From positions 102,262 through 166,261 of the forward strand of contig NZ_JACHLP010000006.1 in the NCBI RefSeq assembly GCF_014204525.1: a stretch of 64,000 nucleotides of DNA, given 5' to 3'. The notes under the pieces are model-generated. The model was not told the DNA's origin and did no database searches. It saw only the letters and a list, made by a program, of their open reading frames with translations. The translations under genes were made by a program, and so were the position numbers. The stretch is from Roseateles oligotrophus. Its GTDB lineage: Bacteria; Pseudomonadota; Gammaproteobacteria; Burkholderiales; Burkholderiaceae_C. Shown piece after piece: positions 53,783 to 61,900 of the stretch. How positions within the stretch are numbered: the stretch's first letter is position 1; each line of letters opens with the position of its first letter.

Positions 53783-56116
53783 TTAAGCCAGTGCCGCCCA
53801 CCAATCCTGCTCCTGCACCGGCTTGCACAGCCAGAAGGGGGCGGGGTAGGGCGGCAGGCGGCGGCTGCAGCAGAGGATGCGCATGCGGCCATGGCGGCCG
53901 CGCAGCTCGCCCAGGGCCTGTAGCGAGGCGCCGGGCAGGGCCTCGGGCTCGACGATCAGCAGGTCCAGCGGCGCCTCGATGGCCAGGGCCTCTGGCAGGT
54001 CGGCCGCCTGCAGGCAGTCGTAGCCGCTCAGGCTCAGACGCTCCATCAGGGCCTCGCGGGCGCTCGCGCAGGGGTCGAGCACCAGGGCGAGCCGCGCCTC
54101 CCCGAGCTGGGGCTGGCGCAGCAGCGGCGGCCACAGCACCTCGTCCTCGCTGGCCAGCTGCAGCGGCATGTCAAAGCTGAACTCGCTGCCTTCGCCTAAC
54201 TGGCTGCGCACGCGGATGTCGCCGCCCATGGCCTGCACCATCTGGCGCGCGATGCTCAGGCCCAGGCCCAGGCCGGGCAGATGGGCGCTGCTGCTGGCGC
54301 GCACAAAGGGTTCGAACAGCCAGGGCAGCTCGTCCGGCGCGATGCCGCGGCCCTGGTCGCTGACGCGGATCTGCAGTCGCGCCGGCGCCCGGCACTCGGC
54401 CTGCAGGACGATCGTGCCCTCGCGGCTGAATTTGGCGGCATTGGACAGCAGATTGAACAAGACCTGGCGCAGGCGTTTGGCATCCAGCTCGACCACGCAG
54501 GGCAGATCCGCGGCCAGGCGCAGCTCGATGCGGCAGCCGGCGCTGCGCGCCAGGCCCTGGGCCTGCTCCACCGTCTCGTGCAAAAGCCCATGCAGGTAGA
54601 CGGGGGCCGGCAGGATCTCCAGCGCGGCGCTGCTCTCCGGCGCCTTGGCGAAGCGCTGCAGCTCGTCGATCATGTCCAGCAGCAGCAGGCCGCTGCGCTC
54701 GATGGCGCGGCGGTCGGCCTCCAGGCTCTCGCCGGCCCGCAGCTCGCGTGCCACATGCACCACCGAGGCCAGGGGCGCGCGCAAATCGTGCCCGATATAG
54801 CCCAGCAGCCGGCCCTTGGCGGCGTCGCTGGCCTGGGCGTGGCGGGTGGCCTGGGCCAGGGCCTGGGTGCGCTCGGCCACGGCGGCTTCGAGGCCGCGCT
54901 CGTAGCGCTGGTGCTGGGCGTGGAAGCGGCGCATCAGCGCGATCAGCACCAGCAGGCAGCCCAGCTCCGTCATCAGCGGCGGCGCGTAGTCGCTCAACAG
55001 CCCATGCGGCGTCAGGCCCAGCAGGCCCAGATAGCGAGGCAGCATCCCCAAGGCCTGGGCACCCAAGGCCGCCAGCCAGGCCCAGGCCAGGCGCTGGCCG
55101 GAGCGGGCCGCCCGCACGCAGGCCAGCAGCATGCCCAGCAAGAGGGCGCTGTTGAGCAGGGAGTTGCCGAGCGTGCCCAGGCGGTAGTCGCCGAACAGGC
55201 ACAGACCCAGGCTGAGCAGGCCCAAGCCGGCGAGCAGGCTCAGGCTCCGGTGCAGGCGCGGCTGGCGCCGGCGCAGGCGCAGCAGGCGGCGCACCGCCAG
55301 CCATTGGCCGAGCACGGCCAGGCCGCCCAGGATGGCCAGGCTGCGGGTGGCCCAGTCGGTGGCGTTCGGCCACAGAATCATGAAGCTGGTGCCGCGCATG
55401 CCGGACTCGTACAGGATGGCCAGCAGCAGATGCGCGGCGATGTAGAGGGCGGCCGGCTCGCGCAGCACCCGGCTCATCATCAAGCTCAGCAGCATCAGGA
55501 TCAGGGCGATGCCGACCAGCAGCCCGTCCAGCCACAGGCCGCCGGGTTGCCGGTTTTGCAGCGTGCGCGGCTCCCAGAGCGTGGCCTCCAACGCCACCGA
55601 GCTGCGGCTGGCCACGCGCAGCAGCAGGGTCTGCGTCTGGCCCGGGGCCAGCTCGATGATGAAGGCACTTTCCCGCAAGGCCAGCTCGCGTTCGCCAAAG
55701 GGGCGGCTGGTGCCGGCGCGGGCCGGCTGCCAGCGGCCGTCGGCCAGCGGGCGGTAGAGCGCCACCTCCTCCAGCCGGGCCGGCTCCATCAGCAGATGGC
55801 GGTAGACGGTCTGGCTGCCGGGGTTGTGCAGGCGCAGGCGCAGCCAGAAGGCCGCGGCGCTATAGCCCGGGCGCTTGTCGGCCACTTGCATGGGCCGAAA
55901 GGCCTGGCGTTCGGCCTCTTGCGGGCCCTGGCGCGCGCCGGCGTCCACCCAGATCTGCAGATAGGGCAGCAGGTCCAGGCGCTCCTGCCCCGGGGCTTGC
56001 AGCGGCAGCGGGGCTTGGGCTGCTGCTTGCGCCTGGGCCTTGCCGCCGAACAGCGTCGCGATCGGCAGCAGGCCGAGGGCGAGGATCAGGAGGAGGTAGC
56101 GAAAAAGGCCGCTCAA
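53783..56116 (-). CDS. 7TM hybrid histidine kinase with degenerate receiver
   Basis: A 777-residue sensor. A signal peptide and a periplasmic 7TMR-DISM extracellular domain (about 40-195) precede seven membrane helices (about 200-400) and a coiled coil. The kinase core has the H-box YIGHDLRAPLASVVH, N-box LFNLLSNAAKFSREG, and G-boxes DQGRGIAPDE and GLGLGLSIARQMVQAMGG. The C-terminal receiver-like domain keeps Asp (LVLDP) and Lys (LCKPV) but has Glu where the phosphorylated Asp is expected (LLIVEPEALPG). The TTG start at 56116 overlaps the response regulator's stop, so both are made together. Confidence 0.88.
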   Translation of the reverse strand: MSGLFRYLLLILALGLLPIATLFGGKAQAQAAAQAPLPLQAPGQERLDLLPYLQIWVDAGARQGPQEAERQAFRPMQVADKRPGYSAAAFWLRLRLHNPGSQTVYRHLLMEPARLEEVALYRPLADGRWQPARAGTSRPFGERELALRESAFIIELAPGQTQTLLLRVASRSSVALEATLWEPRTLQNRQPGGLWLDGLLVGIALILMLLSLMMSRVLREPAALYIAAHLLLAILYESGMRGTSFMILWPNATDWATRSLAILGGLAVLGQWLAVRRLLRLRRRQPRLHRSLSLLAGLGLLSLGLCLFGDYRLGTLGNSLLNSALLLGMLLACVRAARSGQRLAWAWLAALGAQALGMLPRYLGLLGLTPHGLLSDYAPPLMTELGCLLVLIALMRRFHAQHQRYERGLEAAVAERTQALAQATRHAQASDAAKGRLLGYIGHDLRAPLASVVHVARELRAGESLEADRRAIERSGLLLLDMIDELQRFAKAPESSAALEILPAPVYLHGLLHETVEQAQGLARSAGCRIELRLAADLPCVVELDAKRLRQVLFNLLSNAAKFSREGTIVLQAECRAPARLQIRVSDQGRGIAPDELPWLFEPFVRASSSAHLPGLGLGLSIARQMVQAMGGDIRVRSQLGEGSEFSFDMPLQLASEDEVLWPPLLRQPQLGEARLALVLDPCASAREALMERLSLSGYDCLQAADLPEALAIEAPLDLLIVEPEALPGASLQALGELRGRHGRMRILCCSRRLPPYPAPFWLCKPVQEQDWWAALA

Positions 56117-56955
56117 GGTTGAGTCGCTTCGCGCAGGCCTTGCCGATAGGCCTGGGGGCTCATGCCGGTGCGCTCACGAAACGAGGTGGCGAAGTTGCCG
56201 GGGTTGCCAAAGCCCACGGTGAAGGCGATGTCCTGTACCGACATGGCGGTGTCGGCCAGCAGGCGTTGGCCGGTGCTGACCCGTTCGTCGCGGATAAAGC
56301 CCGAGACGGTCTGGCCCAGATGTTCGCGGAACAGGGCCAGCAGGCGTTTCTCGTGCAGGCCGACCTGGCGGGCGATCTGGGCCACCGTGGGGGTTGTGCT
56401 CAGATGGGCGCGTATGTATTGGGTGGCCGCCTGCACCAGCAACTCGTCCGGGTTGCGGTCGGGCGGGGGGGCGGCCGTTGCGCTGGCCCTGGGCTGGCGA
56501 ATCTGCTCGGCCAGGCGCAGATGCACATGCACCCGGGCCAGCACCTCCTCGGGGTGGAAGGGCTTGGCGATGAAGTCCACCGCACCCAGCGCCAGGCCCT
56601 GGATGCGGCGCTCCGGCGTGTTGTGCGCGCTCAGAAACAGCAGCGGGATGTCGCAGGTCAGCGGATCGGACTTGAGCAGGCGGCACAGGGCGTAGCCGTC
56701 CATATCCGGCAGGCCGATGTCCAGCAGCACCAGATCCGGCTGCAGGGCCTGGGCGCGTTGCAGGCCGGCCTGGCCGTTATGGGCCAGGCTGAGGCGGAAG
56801 TCGGGCTGCAGCAGCTGGTTGAGCCAGCGCAGCTCGTCGGGCTTGTCGTCCACCAGCAGGATCAGGGGCGGCAAGGGGGTCGGGGCGACCCGATCGGCGG
56901 CCTGCGCGGCATGCGGAGGCTCGGGCGTGCTGGCGGTGCTGATGGGCTCGTACAT
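56113..56955 (-). CDS. Response regulator with AraC-type DNA-binding domain
   Basis: A 280-residue regulator. Receiver domain at about 30-150: ILLVDDKPDE acidic pocket, phospho-acceptor Asp in LVLLDIGLPDMDG, Thr/Ser in LFLSAHN and Lys in FIAKPFHPEEV. A linker leads to an AraC-type double HTH (VAQIARQVGLHEKRLLALFREHLGQTVSGFIRDERV, then SVQDIAFTVGFGNPGNFATSFRERTGMSPQAYR, residues about 180-275). The ATG at 56955 begins the conserved part. It is cotranslated with the 7TM kinase and divergent from the TpsB gene, which it may control. Confidence 0.9.
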   Translation of the reverse strand: MYEPISTASTPEPPHAAQAADRVAPTPLPPLILLVDDKPDELRWLNQLLQPDFRLSLAHNGQAGLQRAQALQPDLVLLDIGLPDMDGYALCRLLKSDPLTCDIPLLFLSAHNTPERRIQGLALGAVDFIAKPFHPEEVLARVHVHLRLAEQIRQPRASATAAPPPDRNPDELLVQAATQYIRAHLSTTPTVAQIARQVGLHEKRLLALFREHLGQTVSGFIRDERVSTGQRLLADTAMSVQDIAFTVGFGNPGNFATSFRERTGMSPQAYRQGLREATQP

Positions 56956-57170
56956 ATGGGTCGGATTGTCCGGCAAGGGGTCAGGTCTTGCCAGCCCGCG
57001 AGCAGGTGGTATGGCCTGTGGTTTGTGCGCTAGGCGGATTGATTCCTTGCTTGAGAGCCGCTTTCCCGCCGCTATTCCTTTTGCCAAGGGCGATGGGCAA
57101 TTTGCCAAAGGTCGGGACAGAAGCTCGCGCCGATAAAGCGGACTGCTAACACCGCGATGGAGGAAATCCG

Positions 57171-58943
57171 ATGAAGACCACGAAGACCCAAAAACGCTGG
57201 AACGCCAGCCTGGGCGCCACTTTGGGCGCCACCCTGGGGTTGTTGGCCGCAGCGCCGCTGGCGCTGGCCGCGCCCGACGCCGGCCAGCTGCTGAACGAGC
57301 AGCAACGCCTGAACAAGCCCGGCCAGCAGCCCGTCAACAAGCCGGCGTTGCTGGACGCCGAGGCCGCCCAGGCGGCCCAGTCCGGCGGTTTCAAGGCGCA
57401 AATCAAGCAGGTGCGCTTCACCGGCGCCGAGGGCCTGGCCAGCGAGACCGAGCTGCAAGCCTGGGTGGCGGACCGCCTGGGCCGCTCCCTCAACCATGCC
57501 GAGCTGCAGGCGCTTGCCGCTCGGGTAACGGCCCAGTTGCAGGCCCGCGGCTATATGCTGGCGCGGGCCTATCTGCCGCCGCAAGACCTGAGCGAAGGTG
57601 TGCTGGAGGTGGCCGTGCTGGTGGGGCGTTTGGAATCGGGCGCTGGCCGGGTGCAGCTGCTGGGCAAGGATGGCGGCCTGAACACCCGCTTGAATACTAG
57701 GTTGGCGGCGATTGCCAACGCCGCCCTGCCGCCCGGCGCGGTGCGCGGCGAGCAGATCGAGCGCGCCATTTTGCTGATCAACGATGTGCCCGGCGTCAGC
57801 GCCCGTGCCAGCCTGGACAAGGGGGCCGAGCCCGGCAGCAGCCGGATCATCGTCACGGCCGAAGAGCTGCCGGCCCTGGGCGGCAGCGTGTTTGCCGACA
57901 ATTTCAGCAACCGCTACACCGGCGCCCTGCGCGTGGGTGCGCAAGGCTTCTGGAATCGCCCCCTGGGCCTGGAAGACGTGGCGGGCCTGAGCCTGAGCGC
58001 CAGCGAGGGCACGAAGCAAGCGGCCCTCAGCTATGCCTTCGCCCTCAATCCGGCCGGCCTGCGCGCCAATCTGGCGGCCTCCTATCTGCGCTACGAGGTC
58101 GGCCAGGAGCTCAAGCGCCTGGACCTGAGTGGCTCCGCCCAATCCCTGGTGGCCGGCCTGAGCTACCCCTTGCTGCGCGGCCGTGAACAGAATCTGTGGC
58201 TGAGCCTGGACGCCGAGCGCAAGCAGCTGAGCGACCAGGCCCTGGGCCTGTCGCTGCGCGAGCGCCGCCTGCACCGCCTGGGCGCGGGCCTGAGCGGCTC
58301 GGGCTGGGACACGCTGCTGGGCGGTGGCCTGAATGAGTTCAGCGCCGGCCTCAGCGTCGGCCAGCTCAATCTGGCCGGCAATGCCGGTGACCAGGCGGCC
58401 GACGCTCTGAGCGCCCGCACCCAGGGTGGCTTCCACAAGCTGAGCTGGCGCCTGGCGCGCAGCCAGAGCGTGGCGGCGGATTGGGCGCCCAACGGCCTGA
58501 GCCTGTATCTGGCCGCCAATGGCCAGCAGGCTTCGCGCAATCTGGACTCCTCGGAGAAGTTCATGCTGGGCGGCCCCAACGGTGTGCGCTCCTATGCCGT
58601 GGGCGAGGCGGTGGGCGATAGCGGCTGGGTCTTCAACGGCGAGTTGCGCCAGGACTTCATGCTGGGCGGCGGCCTGCGTGCCCAGGCCCTGGGCTTTGTG
58701 GACAGCGGCTCGGTCACCCAGCATGCCAGCCCCTGGGCCGGCGCCCTGCAAGGCCAGCCCAATCGCTACACCCTGCACGGCGTGGGCCTGGGCCTGAATC
58801 TGTTTGCGCAGTCCTGGAGCGTGCGCAGCGGCGTGGCCCGTGCCCTGGGCGAGAACGAGGGTCGCAACCCCGCCACCGGCCTGGAAGCCGACGGACGCCA
58901 AGACCGCTACCGCCTGTGGCTGCAGCTGCAGGCCCGCTTCTGA
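57171..58943 (+). CDS. Two-partner secretion transporter TpsB (ShlB/FhaC family)
   Basis: A 590-residue outer-membrane transporter. A signal peptide (residues about 1-37, ending ALAAP), a POTRA domain (QIKQVRFTGAEGLASE, then GYMLARAYLPPQDLSEGVLEVAVLVG) and a C-terminal 16-strand barrel. The TpsB signature region with LGGPNGVRSYAVGEA (near residue 465) corresponds to the conserved loop-6 motif (usually VRGY; here VRSY). It ends in Phe (QARF), as outer-membrane barrels do. GGAGG lies 8 nt upstream of the ATG. It exports the TpsA protein encoded next. Confidence 0.93.
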   Translation: MKTTKTQKRWNASLGATLGATLGLLAAAPLALAAPDAGQLLNEQQRLNKPGQQPVNKPALLDAEAAQAAQSGGFKAQIKQVRFTGAEGLASETELQAWVADRLGRSLNHAELQALAARVTAQLQARGYMLARAYLPPQDLSEGVLEVAVLVGRLESGAGRVQLLGKDGGLNTRLNTRLAAIANAALPPGAVRGEQIERAILLINDVPGVSARASLDKGAEPGSSRIIVTAEELPALGGSVFADNFSNRYTGALRVGAQGFWNRPLGLEDVAGLSLSASEGTKQAALSYAFALNPAGLRANLAASYLRYEVGQELKRLDLSGSAQSLVAGLSYPLLRGREQNLWLSLDAERKQLSDQALGLSLRERRLHRLGAGLSGSGWDTLLGGGLNEFSAGLSVGQLNLAGNAGDQAADALSARTQGGFHKLSWRLARSQSVAADWAPNGLSLYLAANGQQASRNLDSSEKFMLGGPNGVRSYAVGEAVGDSGWVFNGELRQDFMLGGGLRAQALGFVDSGSVTQHASPWAGALQGQPNRYTLHGVGLGLNLFAQSWSVRSGVARALGENEGRNPATGLEADGRQDRYRLWLQLQARF

Positions 58944-58999
58944 ATTTGGACGCTCACGTCAAAGCCAATCAAAACAAAGAATTCTGAGGAAACCAAGCA

Positions 59000-61900
59000 A
59001 TGAAAAAAGCCTCCATGAACCACGCCTATCGCCTGGTTTGGAATGAAGTCACCGGCACTTATGTGGCCGTCGCCGAAACCTGCAAGGGCCGCGGCAAGCG
59101 CGCCAGCACCGGCTTGCTGGCCAGCGTTCTGCTGGCCGGTGCCGCCCATCTTGCACACGCCGCCGGCGGGGCCTTGATAGCGCCCGACCCGAGCCTGCTG
59201 TCCAGCGCCCTGCCCAAGGGTGCGCAAGTGGCCGGTGGCCAGGCCACGGTGACGCAGAACGGCAATCAGCTGACGGTGCAGCAGCAAAGCCAGCGCGCCA
59301 TCCTGAACTGGCAGGAGTTCAATATCGGTGACAAGTCCAAGGTCACGTTCGCCCAGCCGAATGCCGAGGCCATCGCGCTGAACCGCATCACCGGCGGCGC
59401 GCCGACGCAGATCCAGGGCGAGCTGACGGCCAACGGCCAGGTCTGGCTGATCAATGCCAGCGGCGTGGTCTTTGGCAAGGGCGCCCAAGTCAATGTGGGT
59501 GGCCTGGTGGCCAGCACGCTGAACATCAAGGATGCCGACTTCATGGGCGGCAAGGCCAACTTTGCCGCCGACGGCGCGGCGGGCGGCGTGCTCAACCAGG
59601 GCCAGATCCGGGCCCAGGGCGGCGTGGTCGCCCTGCTGGCGCCGGTGGTGCATAACGAAGGCAGCATCAGGGCCGGCCAGGTCCTGCTGGGTGCCGGTGA
59701 CAAGCTGGCGCTGGACTTCGGCCGCGACGGCCTGGTGTCGCTGAACATTGACCGTGCCGCCCTGGATGCCTTGGTGGACAACAGCGGCCAGATCGAGGCC
59801 GGTGCCGTGGTCTTGAGCGCCCGCAGCGCCAACGCCTTGCAGGCCAGCGTGGTCAATCACAGCGGCGTGATCGAGGCGAACAGCCTGGTCGAGCGTGGCG
59901 GCCGCATTCTGCTGGACGGTGGCACGCAGGGCGAGGTGCATGTGAGCGGCAAGTTAGATGCCGGTTCGGCCACGGCCCAGGGCGGCAAGATCACGGTGCA
60001 GGGCGAGCAGATCCGCCTGGACGGCGGTGCCCGGCTGGATGCCAGCGGCGCCACCGGCGGTGGCCAGATCCAGGTCGGCGGCGGCTGGCAGGGTCAGGAC
60101 GCCGGTGTGCACAACGCAAAGATCTTGAAGGCCGATGCCAGCGTGCAGGCCAGGGCCGATGCCGGCGCGCAGGGCAAGGGCGGCGAGGTGGTGTTCTGGT
60201 CCGACGACAAGACCCAGTTCGCCGGCCAGATCTCGGTGCGCGGCGGCGCGCAGGGCGGCGACGGTGGCCGGGCCGAGGTCTCGGGCAAGCAGCAGCTGCA
60301 GTACAGCGGTGTGACCGATGCGCGGGCGCCCAAGGGTCGGACGGGGGATTTGCTGCTGGATCCGGCTACGCTGGAGATTAGCGGAGGCGGCAGTGGCTCG
60401 GGCTCGCTGACGGGCTCGCAGGTGTTCGAGAAGGACATCGAGGCGCAGAACGCCAATGTGCTGCTGCAGGCCACCGGGGATATCCGTGTCAATGACCTGT
60501 CACTCAACGGCGGTGACGGCAAGATCACCATGCAGCCGAATGTCAGCCTGCGCATCGAGGCCGGCACCAGCAGTGGCGGGAATTTGAGCGCGCCGGCCGG
60601 AATGGCGGGCGGTTCGGACGCGGCGCAGTATTTTGATCTGATGTTTGCCAATGCGGGCAATACCCTGGAGGTCTCGGGTACGGGCAGCCTGATGTTGGTG
60701 GCGGGCGGGACCAATAGCGGCCGCGTCTTGAATACGCCCAATCTGATTGCCCATGGCCCGGGCAGCAATGTGGCCAGCTTGCCCAACCACAATGTGTCGC
60801 TGCCCGGCAGTGGCGCACCGGCCGATGCCTCGGTCACCATCTACGGTGCCGATGGGGCCACGGTGGGGGGAACCATCCAGACTCAGGGCGGCTATGTCCG
60901 CATCTGGGCCGACTCCGACAATATGGGCGGCGGCTTTTTCACCTTGAACGCACCCGTCAGCACTCAAGGCGGCAACCTTTACGTTTCCACCGGCAGCGGC
61001 GATGTCACGCTGAACTCCAGCATGGTGCTGGGTTCTGGGCGCATCGTCTTCAGGGGTGATGGCAGCTATACCAGTGGCAATAAGATCTTGGGCGGTTTGC
61101 TCTCGGTCAGTGGGGATGTCAATGTAGACACGCCCTTCATCTTCCGCGGCGGCGCCAGCATCCATACCGACGGAGATATCAAGTTCGGCGCGGTGAACGT
61201 CAATCTGGACACCGGCACCGGCGTGCTGACCCTGCGCGCCAACAAGATCGACTGGGGCACGGCCACGCTGAGCAATCTCAGCACCGCCTCGCTGCGCCTG
61301 GAGCCGGCCACGGCCAGCACCAATATGGTCTTGGGCGATGCCAATGGTTTTGCCTCCTCGGCCACCCTGGCCAAGCTGCCCGGCATCAAGAACCTGACCA
61401 TAGGCCGCGAGGACGGCACCGGCACCATCAGCGTGCCCAGCGATTTCGACGGCAAGGCCAGCGGCCACTTCGAGATGGTCAATAAAACGGTGGAAGTGAC
61501 CGCGGGCAAGCTGATCAACTCGATGGGCGACATCACGCTCACCGGCGACACCATCAATATCAGCCAGACGGTGGATGCCAAGGCCGGCGCGGGCAAGGTC
61601 ACCATCCGCCAGATGACGGCCTCCAACGAGCTGCATCTGGGCACGGGCCTGAACAACGCAACGATTGGTCAGGTGCGTGCGGCCACCCTGGCCGTGGGCC
61701 GCGAGGACGGTGGCAATCTGGTGTTCGACAGCGATATCAGCACCACGGCCACCAGTGTTCATCTGCTCAGCGGCCAGCAGGTGATCGGGCGCGACGGCGG
61801 CGTGGCGGCGGCCAATCTGGCCGTCACGGCCGGTGACGGCGTGGAGCTGAGCAATAGCCGCTTCAATTTCAGCAAGCTGGCGCTGAAGGTCGGTGGCGAT

